A stretch of DNA of 64,000 nucleotides from PALSA-600 sp963842335 (GCA_963842335.1 CAWJGF010000011.1:224948-288947); one strand, 5' to 3'. Shown: positions 25,059-32,885, counted from the first letter of the stretch. The notes: generated from the sequence alone by a model not told the origin. Translations and numbers: made by a program.

Positions 25059-25383
25059 TCGGGTGAACTCTCCTTCGTTTCTGGCTCGGGGGGTGGCGAG
25101 CATAGCAGCGTCCAGGAGCGCGCTCAATGAGGATTTCGTGCCTTGTCCGCTTCGGCAAATCTCCGTGTTTTGCAGGTCTTTTTCGACGCTCCACACGACT
25201 CTCCACAGGTGTGGACAGTTGCGCTGACGGACGCTCCTTGCTGGCGCTTTCCACGGCTTTTCCCTCAGCGGGGGCCTGTGGACAACGACTCGCAAACCGA
25301 CGGGCGAATCGGTCCGGCTATACTCGCCGCCGGCAGGGTTCGAGCACGGAGAGACGTGCAGCCCCGCGCCATCTTTCGACGTC
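25059..25383. other. Probable replication origin (oriC) between dnaA and rpmH
   Basis: 325 bp free of genes between divergent dnaA and rpmH. It has a DnaA box TTGTCCACA (minus, 25285-25277), a close relative CTGTCCACA (minus, 25218-25210), CTCTCCACA (plus, 25199-25207, 7 of 9) and weaker CGCTCCACA (25187-25195) and CTTTCCACG (25247-25255). The two boxes at 25199 and 25210 face each other. T-rich stretches lie at 25165-25185 (GTGTTTTGCAGGTCTTTTTCG). Strand polarity of the genes switches here. No obvious AT-rich unwinding element stands out. Confidence 0.8.
25319..25324 (+). promoter_or_regulatory. Candidate -10 (TATACT) for rpmH operon
   Basis: TATACT lies 59 nt upstream of the rpmH ATG at the edge of oriC. 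The -35 position has no clear TTGACA-like word. It would drive rpmH-rnpA-yidD-yidC-khpB. Confidence 0.4.
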
Positions 25384-25518
25384 ATGAAACGGACCTATCA
25401 GCCGAATGTACGCAGGCGGAAACGGAAGCACGGCTTCCGCAACCGCATGTCGACGCGTGCCGGGCGCCTCATCCTCAAGCGCCGTCGCACCAAGGGACGC
25501 AAGCGCCTTTCGGCGTGA
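25384..25518 (+). CDS. rpmH: 50S ribosomal protein L34
   Basis: A 44-residue, strongly basic ribosomal protein that begins MKRTYQPNVRRRKRKHGFRN and ends LKRRRTKGRKRLSA, matching L34 along its whole length. It starts at ATG 25384 and is the first gene right of the origin. rnpA begins 4 nt after its stop, so they are cotranscribed. Confidence 0.98.
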   Translation: MKRTYQPNVRRRKRKHGFRNRMSTRAGRLILKRRRTKGRKRLSA

Positions 25519-25522
25519 GCCG

Positions 25523-25870
25523 TTGCAGCGCCGGAACCGTCTCTCTCGCTCCCGCGACTTCGACGCCGTCTATCGCCACGGCCGGTCCGTCTCGACTCGC
25601 TTCCTGACGCTCTACTGGTTCGAGCGCGACGAGTCGCTCGGCGACGCCCGGCTCGGCTTCGCAGTGCCGAAGGCCGTCGGGAACGCGGTCATCCGCAACC
25701 GAATCAAGCGGCAGCTGCGGGAGATCGTCCGCGGTCGCCTCGACGGCGTCCCGCCGCTGAACGACTACGTCCTCGTCGTGCGGCCGGGGCTCCCGGAGGC
25801 CGCTGAGTCGAACGGGCACGAGTGGCTCGAGGCCCGCGTCGACGAGGTCCTCGGCAAGGCGGCGGCGTGA
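25523..25870 (+). CDS. rnpA: Ribonuclease P protein component
   Basis: Protein cofactor of RNase P for tRNA 5'-end maturation. About 115 residues. RNRLSRSRDFDAVYRHGRSV at the N-terminus, then LGFAVPKAVGNAVIRNRIKR, which contains the RNR motif of the family, and a C-terminal PxxxDYVLVVRP strand. I chose the TTG at 25523 because it lies 4 nt after rpmH and gives the usual length; the longer reading from 25406 would overlap rpmH heavily. The RNase P RNA gene was not seen in this window. yidD overlaps the end as GTGA. Confidence 0.93.
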   Translation: MQRRNRLSRSRDFDAVYRHGRSVSTRFLTLYWFERDESLGDARLGFAVPKAVGNAVIRNRIKRQLREIVRGRLDGVPPLNDYVLVVRPGLPEAAESNGHEWLEARVDEVLGKAAA

Positions 25871-26088
25871 GCGTCATCGTCAGACGGGCGGCGATCCTTC
25901 CGATCCGGCTCTACCAGCTCCTCATTTCGCCGTTCGTGCCGGCCAACACGTGCAAGTACCACCCGAGCTGCTCGGAGTACGCGGCGCTCGCGATCGGCAA
26001 GCACGGGGTCCTGCGCGGGGGAGCGCTCGCTGTGTGGCGCCTGCTGCGCTGCAACCCGTGGTCGCACGGCGGGGTGGATTACCCGTGA
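25867..26088 (+). CDS. yidD: Membrane protein insertion efficiency factor YidD
   Basis: A 73-residue protein that assists YidC-dependent insertion. Motifs are IRLYQLLISPFVPANTCKYH and PSCSEYAALAIGKHGVLRG, with conserved Cys residues, and the C-terminal CNPWSHGGVDYP. GTG 25867 overlaps the rnpA stop as GTGA and its own stop overlaps the yidC ATG. This rnpA-yidD-yidC order is standard. Confidence 0.95.
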   Translation: MSVIVRRAAILPIRLYQLLISPFVPANTCKYHPSCSEYAALAIGKHGVLRGGALAVWRLLRCNPWSHGGVDYP

Positions 26089-26918
26089 TGCTCGCCTTCT
26101 CTTTCCCAGGGCTGTCTGCGCTCGAGAACGTGATGAAGTCGATTCTGGACTTCTTCCATACGAGCGTCGGCCTGCCGTGGGCGTGGTCGATCGTCGCCCT
26201 CACCGTGCTCGTGCGGATCGTGCTCGTGCCGCTCACGGTGAAGCAGATCCACTCGATGCAGTCGTTGCAGCGGCACGCGCCCGAGATGAAGGCGCTGCAA
26301 CAGCGCTACAAGGGCGACCGGGCGAAGCTGAACGAAGAGCTGATGAAGTTCTACAAGGAGAACCACATCAACCCGGCTGCGTCGTGTCTCCCGCTCATCG
26401 CGCAGTTCCCGGTCTTCATCGCGCTCTACCTCACGCTCAAGCACTACTCGCACCACATCACCGGCTCGTGGCTGTACGTGGTTCCGGACATCTCGGCGAA
26501 GACGACGGCGCACTGGTCGGGGTACATCCTCCTTGCCGTCTATGCCGGCTCGCAGATCTCGTCCACCTACTTCATGGGCGCAACGATGGACAAGACGCAG
26601 CGCAACATCATGATGGTTCTGCCGCTCGCGTTCATCACCGTTGTCTCGCGCTTCCCGGTCGGTCTCGTCATCTACTGGATGACCACCAACCTCTGGACCG
26701 TCGGGCAGGGGCTCGTCACGCGGCGCCTCGTGCCGAAGACGAAGCCAGGCGCCGCGGCCGTCGTTCCCGCCGGCCCGAAGCGCTCGTCGCGAACGGCCCC
26801 GCGCGATGACAGCAACGGATCGGGCGGCGACAAGCCGACCGCCCAGGAGGAGCCGAAGCCCAAGCCCTCTGGCCCGCCTCGTCGTGTGAAACGCAAGAAA
26901 GGCGGCGCGCGGCGGTGA
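26088..26918 (+). CDS. yidC: Membrane protein insertase YidC
   Basis: Sec-dependent and independent insertase of the inner membrane. About 276 residues of the YidC2/OxaI core without the large E. coli periplasmic domain. TM helix 1 holds the conserved Arg (LTVLVRIVLVPLTV, about residue 43). A cytoplasmic hairpin with MKALQQRYKGDRAKLNEELM follows, then further TM helices with PLIAQFPVFIALYLTL and RFPVGLVIYWMTTNLWT. The basic C-terminal tail (RRVKRKKGGARR) fits ribosome contact. The ATG overlaps the yidD stop. Confidence 0.96.
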   Translation: MLAFSFPGLSALENVMKSILDFFHTSVGLPWAWSIVALTVLVRIVLVPLTVKQIHSMQSLQRHAPEMKALQQRYKGDRAKLNEELMKFYKENHINPAASCLPLIAQFPVFIALYLTLKHYSHHITGSWLYVVPDISAKTTAHWSGYILLAVYAGSQISSTYFMGATMDKTQRNIMMVLPLAFITVVSRFPVGLVIYWMTTNLWTVGQGLVTRRLVPKTKPGAAAVVPAGPKRSSRTAPRDDSNGSGGDKPTAQEEPKPKPSGPPRRVKRKKGGARR

Positions 26919-27592
26919 GCGATCTGGTCTCCGTGGAAGCGACCGGGGAGACCGTCGGTGAGGCGAAGTGGAAGGCGCTGCGCGATCTCGAACGTGCCGC
27001 GCCAGGGCTCGACAAGGCGGCAGTCACCTTCCAGGTCGTGTCGGAGGGCGAGCGCGGGCTCCTCGGGGTCGGCTACACGCCGGCCCGCGTGATCGCCTCG
27101 GTCGACGCGGCCGCTGCCTCCGCCCCGGCCCGCGCGACAGGTGACGAGTCGGAGACCGAGGAACGTGTTCGCGCACTGGTCGAGCACGTCGTCCACGCAA
27201 TGGGTATCGATGCTCAGGTCGCCGTCCACGAGACCGACGATGAGGTGCTCGTCACCTGTATCGGCGGTGACCTCGGACTGCTGATCGGCAAGCACGGACA
27301 GACGATCGACGCGCTCCAGCACGTTGCGAACGCAGCGCTCCATCGCGGCGGCGGCGAGGCGAAGCCGGTGACGATCGACGCCGCCGGCTACCGCGACCGC
27401 CGCCGGTCGACGCTCGAGTCGATCGCGTTGCGCGGGGCGGAGCGCGCCGCCCGCGGCGAGCGCGTGTTGCTCGAGCCGATGACCTCGGGCGAGCGGAAGG
27501 TCGTGCACGAGCGGCTGAAGGATGTCGAGGGCGTGCAGACCTCGAGCGAGGGGACGGAGCCCAATCGCTACGTCGTCGTCCTCCCCGCTTGA
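26915..27592 (+). CDS. khpB: RNA-binding protein KhpB/Jag (Jag-N, KH, R3H)
   Basis: RNA-binding protein of about 225 residues. The Jag-N domain is at residues 4-55 (VEATGETVGEAKWKALRD, then EGERGLLGVGY). The KH domain has IGGDLGLLIGKHGQTIDALQ around residue 120. The R3H domain has YRDRRRSTLESIALRGAER, and RKVVHERLKDVEGVQTSSEG completes it. GTG 26915 overlaps the yidC stop as GTGA. Homologues in Gram-positives affect cell division and sRNA-type regulation. Confidence 0.94.
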   Translation: MSDLVSVEATGETVGEAKWKALRDLERAAPGLDKAAVTFQVVSEGERGLLGVGYTPARVIASVDAAAASAPARATGDESETEERVRALVEHVVHAMGIDAQVAVHETDDEVLVTCIGGDLGLLIGKHGQTIDALQHVANAALHRGGGEAKPVTIDAAGYRDRRRSTLESIALRGAERAARGERVLLEPMTSGERKVVHERLKDVEGVQTSSEGTEPNRYVVVLPA

Positions 27593-28169
27593 GGCGCGGG
27601 TTGAGGCGTGGCTCGCGGCAGTCGTCGCGACGCCCGGCTTGACAGGGATCCGCGACCTCGGCGAGGCGCGGCGGTGGCTGGCCGAAGATTCGCTGCGCGC
27701 AACCGAGCTCGTCGCTGCGAACGGTGGCGAGATCGTGGACGTCGGCTCGGGCGGCGGAGCGCCGGGCATTCCGCTCGCGCTCGCGTTGCCCGACCGCGAA
27801 GTCGTCCTGCTCGACGCCGAACGGCGCAAGTGCGAGTTTCTCGAGCAGTGGGCGCCGCCGAACGCCCGCGTCGTCTGGGGCCGCGCCGAGGAGCAGGCAA
27901 CCGACTGGGCGGGCGTCGCCGTGGCGAAGGCGCTCGCCCATCCGCCGACAGCCGCGGAGTGGTGCCTGCCCCTCGTGCGACCGGGCGGTGCCGTGATCCT
28001 CTGGGTCGGGCCGTCGGCCGACCCGGCGCCGGTGGCGGCCGTCGCCGCGCGCCTGGCCGGCGAGCTCGAGTCCGCCGCCGACGGCCTGTTTCTGCTCCGC
28101 AAGACAGCAACGACGCCGCCGGGCTTTCCACGCCGCACCGGCGTGGCGAAGAAGCGCCCGCTCGCCTGA
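27522..28169 (+). CDS. rsmG: 16S rRNA m7G527 methyltransferase RsmG (start uncertain)
   Basis: SAM-dependent methyltransferase acting on 16S rRNA near position 527. The core has DVGSGGGAPGIPLALALPD (SAM loop), VVLLDAERRKCEFLEQW and the family C-terminus TPPGFPRRTG. The N-terminal helix pattern LTGIRDLGEARRWLAEDSL is also typical. The only ATG in frame (27522) overlaps khpB by 71 nt and would give an unusual Ser/Arg-rich N-terminus. The next standard start is TTG 27639. Homology suggests a start around 27590, where no ATG, GTG or TTG exists. The end is firm. Confidence 0.88.
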   Translation: MSRACRPRARGRSPIATSSSSPLEARVEAWLAAVVATPGLTGIRDLGEARRWLAEDSLRATELVAANGGEIVDVGSGGGAPGIPLALALPDREVVLLDAERRKCEFLEQWAPPNARVVWGRAEEQATDWAGVAVAKALAHPPTAAEWCLPLVRPGGAVILWVGPSADPAPVAAVAARLAGELESAADGLFLLRKTATTPPGFPRRTGVAKKRPLA

Positions 28170-28187
28170 CCGGACCCGAGCGGCCTT

Positions 28188-28196
28188 TCATCCACA
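28188..28196 (+). promoter_or_regulatory. Near-consensus DnaA box upstream of parA
   Basis: TCATCCACA matches TTATCCACA at 8 of 9 positions. It lies about 3 kb from oriC, in the rsmG-parA gap, and could allow DnaA control of parAB. Confidence 0.4.
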
Positions 28197-28264
28197 GACC
28201 CGCCGCGGCACGCGTACGAGCCGCCGCCGGACCTGTCCGCACGGGCGTGGCGCGTCGCCAAACG

Positions 28265-28280
28265 ACGCTTTCGAAAGCGT
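28265..28280. promoter_or_regulatory. 16-bp perfect palindrome upstream of parA
   Basis: ACGCTTTCGAAAGCGT is an exact inverted repeat, 69 bp before the parA start. It is the same size as parS (TGTTTCACGTGAAACA) but differs in sequence. It could be an operator for parAB autoregulation or an unusual ParB site. As RNA it folds to a 6-bp stem without a T-tract. Confidence 0.4.
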
Positions 28281-28337
28281 GACCAAACCGCGGAGGAAGC
28301 GCTATTTCATGCGGGTTCCGGTGTCCGGCCGAGTGGC

Positions 28338-28343
28338 TAGATT
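28338..28343 (+). promoter_or_regulatory. Candidate -10 (TAGATT) for leaderless parA
   Basis: TAGATT ends 6 nt before the parA GTG, so transcription should start at the GTG itself. No Shine-Dalgarno is present in between. Confidence 0.45.
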
Positions 28344-28349
28344 GGGGCC

Positions 28350-29102
28350 GTGCCCGGGAAGGTCTACGCGTTTGCGAACCAGAAGGGCGGTGTCGGCAAG
28401 ACGACGACCGCGATCAACCTCGCCGCCTGCCTGGCCGAGGCGGGCGAGCGGGCGCTCGTCGTCGATCTCGACCCGCAGGCGAACGCGACCTCGGGGCTCG
28501 GAATGCGCGCGAACGGAACCTCGAGCTACGACCTCCTCGACGGGGCGCCGCTCTCCGAGCTCGCGAAGCCGACTCGGTTCGAGAACCTCTTCCTCGTGCC
28601 CTCGCGACCCGAGTTGGCGGGTGCCGCAGTGGAGCTCTCGCAGCGCGAAGACGGCGAGCGGTATCTCGCCGACGCGCTCCAGCACGCCGACGGCTTCGAC
28701 TTCGTGTTGCTCGACTGCCCGCCGTCGCTCGGGCCGCTGACGGTGAACGCGCTCGCCGCCGCCGACCGGGTGATCGTGCCGGTCCAGACCGAGTACTACG
28801 CACTCGAGGGATTGGCCCAGGTCGTGCAGTCGATCAATCTGATCAAGTCCCGGTTGAACCCCGGTCTGTTGATCGCCGGCGTGCTGCTGACGATGACCGA
28901 CGGCCGCACTCGGCTCTCCGCCGAGGTCGAGTCCGAGGTCCGCAAGCATTTCGGCGAGCTCGTCTTCAAGGCGGTCGTGCCTCGTTCGGTGCGTGTCGCC
29001 GAGGCGCCGAGTCATGGCCTGCCGGTGACCCACTACGACCGGCGCTCAGCGGGCGCCGAGGCCTACTGGAAGGTGGCGATGGAGCTTGTCGAGCGTCCCT
29101 AG
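28350..29102 (+). CDS. parA: Chromosome partitioning ATPase ParA/Soj
   Basis: Deviant Walker A ATPase that drives origin segregation with ParB. 250 residues, beginning KVYAFANQKGGVGKTTTAIN (Walker A at residues 11-19), Walker A' VVDLDPQANATSGLG, Walker B VLLDCPPSLGPLTVNAL, and the VPVQTEYYALEGLAQV motif. GTG 28350 is the likely first base of the mRNA. parB overlaps its end by 17 nt. Location next to the origin fits the chromosomal (not plasmid) type. Confidence 0.95.
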   Translation: MPGKVYAFANQKGGVGKTTTAINLAACLAEAGERALVVDLDPQANATSGLGMRANGTSSYDLLDGAPLSELAKPTRFENLFLVPSRPELAGAAVELSQREDGERYLADALQHADGFDFVLLDCPPSLGPLTVNALAAADRVIVPVQTEYYALEGLAQVVQSINLIKSRLNPGLLIAGVLLTMTDGRTRLSAEVESEVRKHFGELVFKAVVPRSVRVAEAPSHGLPVTHYDRRSAGAEAYWKVAMELVERP

Positions 29103-29925
29103 GCGCGGTCTCGGCCGCGGCTTCGAGGTGCTGATCGGCGGTGCGGAGCCCGAGCTCGGGCATATCGCGGTCGAGCAGATTCACCCGAACCCCAAGCAGC
29201 CGCGGAGGCGCTTCGAAGGCGAGGCGGCCACCGGGCTCGCCGAGTCGATCAAGGCGCAAGGCCTTCTCCAGCCGGTCGTCGTTCGCCCCCGCCTCGAAGG
29301 CGGCTTCGAGCTGATCGCCGGCGAGCGCCGCTGGCGTGCCGCGCGTGAAGCCGGCCTTGCGACGGTGCCGGCTCTCGTGCGCGAGGCCGACGACCGCGAT
29401 TCGCTCCTGCTCGCTCTCGTCGAGAACGTCGCACGCGAGGATCTCTCCCCGGTCGAAGAGGCGAGAGGGTACGCGGTGTTGATCGACGAGTTCAGCCTTT
29501 CGCTCGGCGACGTCGCGGAGCGGGTCGGCAAGTCGAAGCCGACGGTCTCGAATCGCATCCGTCTGCTCGAGCTGCCCGAGGACGTGCTCGCGATGATCGC
29601 GCGGCGGGAACTGACGGAGGGGCACGCACGCGCTGTGCTCGCCGTTCCCGACCATGACGAGCGCCGCAAGCTCGCGAAGCGGATCGTGCGCGAAGGATTG
29701 TCGGTCCGTGCGGCCGAACGTGCCGCCCGCTGGGCCGGGGCGAAGACGAAAGAGCGCCGCGTCACGACGGTCGACCCAGAGCTTGCGCGGCGCGTGAAGA
29801 CCGCGTTCAAGCGCGTCACCGGTTTCGACGCGAAGGTGGGGACCGCGGGCATGACCGTTGCGCTGGACGGCGAGGTGCAACTCGAGGAGCTCGCCGAAGC
29901 ACTCGAGCGGCTCGCCGGCGATTAG
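29086..29925 (+). CDS. parB: Chromosome partitioning CTPase/DNA-binding protein ParB/Spo0J
   Basis: Centromere-binding clamp of 279 residues. The N-terminus RRGLGRGFEVLIGG resembles the ParA-activating segment. The CTP-binding ParB/Srx domain has PNPKQPRRRF, LLQPVVVRP and GERRWRAAREAG (about residue 80). The HTH domain holds LGDVAERVGKSKPTVSNRIR. A Lys/Arg-rich linker and C-terminal dimer domain end the protein. The TTG at 29086 overlaps parA. parS sites are expected close to the origin; none with the consensus sequence was noticed here. Confidence 0.95.
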   Translation: MSSVPRRGLGRGFEVLIGGAEPELGHIAVEQIHPNPKQPRRRFEGEAATGLAESIKAQGLLQPVVVRPRLEGGFELIAGERRWRAAREAGLATVPALVREADDRDSLLLALVENVAREDLSPVEEARGYAVLIDEFSLSLGDVAERVGKSKPTVSNRIRLLELPEDVLAMIARRELTEGHARAVLAVPDHDERRKLAKRIVREGLSVRAAERAARWAGAKTKERRVTTVDPELARRVKTAFKRVTGFDAKVGTAGMTVALDGEVQLEELAEALERLAGD

Positions 29926-29982
29926 CGACGGTCGTCCCCCCATAGGCCGTACCCCAGCGGAGCGCAGACCCGTTCCACCCCT

Positions 29983-30231
29983 ATGACCGGTCTCTGGCTA
30001 GAGGACATCGAGTCCCTCGAGGCGATCTCGGGGGACAAGCAGACGCGCGACCTGTTCCTGCGGATGGCGCAGATGTCGCAATCCGGGCGCATCGTCCCGT
30101 TCCTCGACGAGCTGGAGCGCGACGCTGACCTGGATGACGTGACGAAGGGGACACTCGCGGAGATCGCCACGGACGAGACGTTCCTCCACGCCGTCGAGGA
30201 CTACGTCTGCCGCACGCGCGCGCTGCACTAG
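29983..30231 (+). CDS. Small acidic hypothetical protein
   Basis: 82-residue ORF of unknown function between parB and tRNA-Ile. It begins MTGLWLEDIESLEAISGDKQ and is predicted mostly helical and acidic (FLDELERDADLDDVTKGT), without a signal peptide or membrane segment. I do not recognise a family. It is 57 bp after parB with no clear Shine-Dalgarno. Codon use looks coding (third positions mostly G or C). It could be cotranscribed with parB. Confidence 0.55.
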   Translation: MTGLWLEDIESLEAISGDKQTRDLFLRMAQMSQSGRIVPFLDELERDADLDDVTKGTLAEIATDETFLHAVEDYVCRTRALH

Positions 30232-30248
30232 GCCGGGCGCGGAGTGAG

Positions 30249-30322
<74 letters not shown>

Positions 30323-30367
30323 GCGCGGCGTGATGATAGCGCCCGCGTTTGGCCCCAAGGCCGGGGG

Positions 30368-30373
30368 TAACCT
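30368..30373 (+). promoter_or_regulatory. Candidate -10 (TAACCT) of the bifunctional-nuclease gene
   Basis: TAACCT ends 8 nt before the ATG at 30382. An AGGAG in the spacer is too near the ATG to serve as a Shine-Dalgarno, so a leaderless start is favoured. Confidence 0.4.
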
Positions 30374-30381
30374 AGGAGTCG

Positions 30382-30930
30382 ATGGTCGAGATGACGATCT
30401 ACGGAGTCTCGTTCGACCTGGTCGGAAAGCAGCCGATCGTGCTGCTGAAGACCGCCGACGGAAACCGGTATCTCCCGATCTGGATCGGGCATCCCGAGGC
30501 GGCCGCGATCCTGATGAAGCTCCAGGGCCAACCGGCGCCCCGGCCGCTCACACACGACCTGCTCGTGAACATCCTCGGGGAGCTCGACGTCGAGGTGGTG
30601 CGCGTCACAGTCACGGAGTTGCGCGAGAACACCTTTCACGCGTCGATCACGGTCGCGCAGAACGGCACCGAGCTCGAGATCGACTCGCGCTCGTCGGACG
30701 CGATCGCCGTCGCAGTCCGCGCCCAGGCGCCGATCTTTGCGGCCGACGACGTGATCGAGGAGTCGGCGATCGAGATGGAAGGCGACGAGATCAACGAGGA
30801 AGAGGTCGTCGACGAGTTCCGCAAGTTCCTCGACAAGGTCTCGGCGGAGGACTTCATCGAGGCGGAGGTCGAGGGGGACCTCCTCGAGTCCGACGAGGAC
30901 GTCGAAGCCGAGACCGAAGACGACGACTAG
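30382..30930 (+). CDS. Bifunctional nuclease family protein (BFN/DUF151)
   Basis: 182 residues. The DUF151 domain covers residues 5-125: PIVLLKTADGNRYLPIWIGH, then EAAAILMKLQGQPAPRPLTH and SSDAIAVAVRAQAPIFAAD. The family was named for plant nucleases with RNase and DNase activity; bacterial roles are poorly known. The C-terminal 60 residues are very acidic (EINEEEVVDEF and a terminal run of Glu/Asp), probably disordered. It is convergent with the L,D-transpeptidase, 13 bp apart. Confidence 0.88.
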   Translation: MVEMTIYGVSFDLVGKQPIVLLKTADGNRYLPIWIGHPEAAAILMKLQGQPAPRPLTHDLLVNILGELDVEVVRVTVTELRENTFHASITVAQNGTELEIDSRSSDAIAVAVRAQAPIFAADDVIEESAIEMEGDEINEEEVVDEFRKFLDKVSAEDFIEAEVEGDLLESDEDVEAETEDDD

Positions 30931-30943
30931 CGCGCACTGACGC

Positions 30944-32188
30944 CTACGTGTAGACGTAGACCGCGCTGCCGTAGGCGATCTGCGCGTAGACGGTCTGCGC
31001 GATCCACATCGGGATGCGTGCGCAGCCGTGCGAGGCGGGATAGGGCGGCACGTCGGGGTAGCCGTGCACGGCGAAGCCGCGCAAGAAGTAGTTCGGGTAG
31101 TACAGGACCCAGTCGAAGCCGACCACCTTGCGGTAGACGTGGAACTCCCCCAGCGGCGTATTGCCGGTCGCGCCGGTCGAGGTTGCGACGGTCAGCTCGA
31201 CCTGGCCGTTACGCACGAGGAACAGGACCTGCCGGGTCTTGTCGATCTCCACGTGTGGGGCACCGCCGTAGCGGGCACGCGGGATCCCTGCGGTCAGGAG
31301 TCGCGCCCAGAGCGCCGTCGTGACGGAGCCGGTGCGTGCGAGCCCCTCGACCTTCTGGAAGGCGTAGACCGCCTCGAGGTCTTCGCTTCCGAAGTAGCCG
31401 TCGCGGCGGACCGCATAGTGCAGTTCGGCGAGGCGCGCTTCGAGTGCGCGGACGCTGGCGCCGACGGCGCCGAGTGAGAGCTCCGGTGCGACGATCGCGA
31501 CCGTGGCAGACGTCCGTACAGCCACCCACCCGCGCGCCGGGCGACTCGCGACCCGCACGTGCGCAAGGTGGACACTGCGCGTGTCGACGCGCGACGGCCC
31601 GGCGACCGTCCCGGCACCGGCGGGGTGCAGTGTCGCGACCACCCGGAGTGACGAGCCGACGAACGGCTCGCCTGCGAAGGAGACGACGAGCTTCGGCGTG
31701 ACGAGGATGCGTGCAGGCGCCGATGTGACGCCGAGCGCATGGGCCACCCACGGGCTCGTTCCGAGGACGCGAACTCGCAGTTTCCCGCCGACGAACCGCC
31801 GGCCGCGCAGCGTCACGGGGACGCGCGGCGTGACGGTTGCGCGCAGCGTCACCCACTGGGCGTACCGGGCCACGCGTGGCGCGGCGAGCTTCAGCGAGAT
31901 GGAGGTGACCGTCGGTGCGGCTTCCGTGCCGGCGTCGGTCGTGAGCGTCGGCCGCCAAGCGCCCGCGGTGTAGACGTGCTGGACGCTTGCCCCCTCGCCC
32001 TGGGTGCCGTCCCCGAAGCTCCAGGCAAAGCTCGTCGACGCGCAGGTCGCGGTGAACGTGACGGTGAGCGGCGATGAACCGACGATCGGCGTCGAGGTGA
32101 CGCTGCAGCTGTCGGCTCGCGCGGCGGGTGCGAAGGCGAGAAAGGCAATTGCGAGAAACGCAGGCGCGACGATGACGATGCGGCGCAT
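30944..32188 (-). CDS. Secreted L,D-transpeptidase with PKD and peptidoglycan-binding domains
   Basis: 414 residues. The signal peptide (ends near AARA-DS) is followed by a PKD domain (SFAWSFGDGTQGEG, about 55-100). A middle beta-rich part and a PG_binding_1 domain (LEARLAELHYAVRRDGYFGS, about 265-310) come next. The YkuD catalytic domain is C-terminal (HVEIDKTRQVLFLVRNGQ to PPYPASHGCARIP, with catalytic Cys and His in SHGCARI). It makes 3-3 crosslinks in peptidoglycan outside the membrane. TAGGTT ends 7 nt before the ATG, suggesting leaderless mRNA. Confidence 0.92.
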   Translation of the reverse strand: MRRIVIVAPAFLAIAFLAFAPAARADSCSVTSTPIVGSSPLTVTFTATCASTSFAWSFGDGTQGEGASVQHVYTAGAWRPTLTTDAGTEAAPTVTSISLKLAAPRVARYAQWVTLRATVTPRVPVTLRGRRFVGGKLRVRVLGTSPWVAHALGVTSAPARILVTPKLVVSFAGEPFVGSSLRVVATLHPAGAGTVAGPSRVDTRSVHLAHVRVASRPARGWVAVRTSATVAIVAPELSLGAVGASVRALEARLAELHYAVRRDGYFGSEDLEAVYAFQKVEGLARTGSVTTALWARLLTAGIPRARYGGAPHVEIDKTRQVLFLVRNGQVELTVATSTGATGNTPLGEFHVYRKVVGFDWVLYYPNYFLRGFAVHGYPDVPPYPASHGCARIPMWIAQTVYAQIAYGSAVYVYT

Positions 32189-32195
32189 CGTCCGG

Positions 32196-32201
32196 AACCT
32201 A
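32196..32201 (-). promoter_or_regulatory. Candidate -10 (TAGGTT) for leaderless L,D-transpeptidase
   Basis: Minus-strand TAGGTT ends 7 nt before the ATG at 32188. It overlaps the stop region of the upstream CPBP protease gene. Confidence 0.4.
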
Positions 32202-32885
32202 CCCGCCGATCGTGACGGCAGCCACCAGCGCGATCAGGTTGAAGGTCGCGTGGAGGAACATCCCCGGATAGACGCTGTCGGTGCGCGCGCGAATCCAGGC
32301 GAGCACACAGCCGAACGCGACGATGATCGGCAGCGAGATGATGAGCCCGTGCGCGAGGCCGAACAGGAGGCCGACCGCGAAGATCGCGGGCCAGCGACCG
32401 AACCGCTCGAGGAGCGAGTATCCGAGGCCACGGTAGGTGAGCTCCTCGACGAACGGCACGAACGTGCAGATCACGAGGCCGTTCACGAGGTAGGCGAGCG
32501 CGTGGTGGGGCTCCCAGCGCGCGGGGGTCAGGCCCTGTTCGTTCCCCGGGTGCGCCAGGTGGCTATAGACAACCTCGAAGACGTAGATGAGGACGAGCCC
32601 GATCGCGAGCCACAGCACGGCGGCCGGAATCGAGCGCGGCCGCCGCAGCGCAAGCAGGTCGCGGCGCGAGCCGGCGATCGCCAGGACGAGCGCGAGCAGG
32701 ATCCCGTCCTGCACGATGCCGCCGATCGCCGTCGACCATTCGTAGAGCACCTGCGGGTCAGGCTTGCCCTCGGCGGCGCGGCCCCAGTAGCTGAGCGCGA
32801 TCATCGCGGCCACGAGCAGGAGCCACAGCGCGAGCCGCGGGGTCCCGTCCCTACGATACGGCGGCGCCGTGCCCGTGACCTTCAC
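32199..32885 (-). CDS. CPBP (CAAX/Abi) family intramembrane metalloprotease
   Basis: Membrane protein of about 228 residues with 6-7 TM helices (first at LALWLLLVAAMIALSYW). The protease motifs are EELTYRGLGYSLLERFG (EExxxR), FGLAHGLI and HATFNLIAL, all in membrane helices. Family members process prenylated proteins or confer bacteriocin immunity; the substrate here is unknown. The likely start is the GTG at 32885, which overlaps the divergent DUF2203 gene by 17 bp. An in-frame reading farther upstream is a shadow. Confidence 0.85.
   Translation of the reverse strand: MKVTGTAPPYRRDGTPRLALWLLLVAAMIALSYWGRAAEGKPDPQVLYEWSTAIGGIVQDGILLALVLAIAGSRRDLLALRRPRSIPAAVLWLAIGLVLIYVFEVVYSHLAHPGNEQGLTPARWEPHHALAYLVNGLVICTFVPFVEELTYRGLGYSLLERFGRWPAIFAVGLLFGLAHGLIISLPIIVAFGCVLAWIRARTDSVYPGMFLHATFNLIALVAAVTIGG

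Larger units (their letters stand above)
28170..28349 (+). other. parA upstream region
   Basis: 180 bp without a gene. It contains TCATCCACA (28188-28196), an 8 of 9 match to the DnaA box, a 16-bp perfect palindrome at 28265-28280, and a TAGATT hexamer directly before the parA start. No consensus parS was found. Confidence 0.6.

Noticed and set aside
25386..25518. Overlapping readings in other frames across rpmH
   Set aside because: The 44-residue L34 protein is unmistakable; the other readings are Ser/Ala/Arg-rich shadows.
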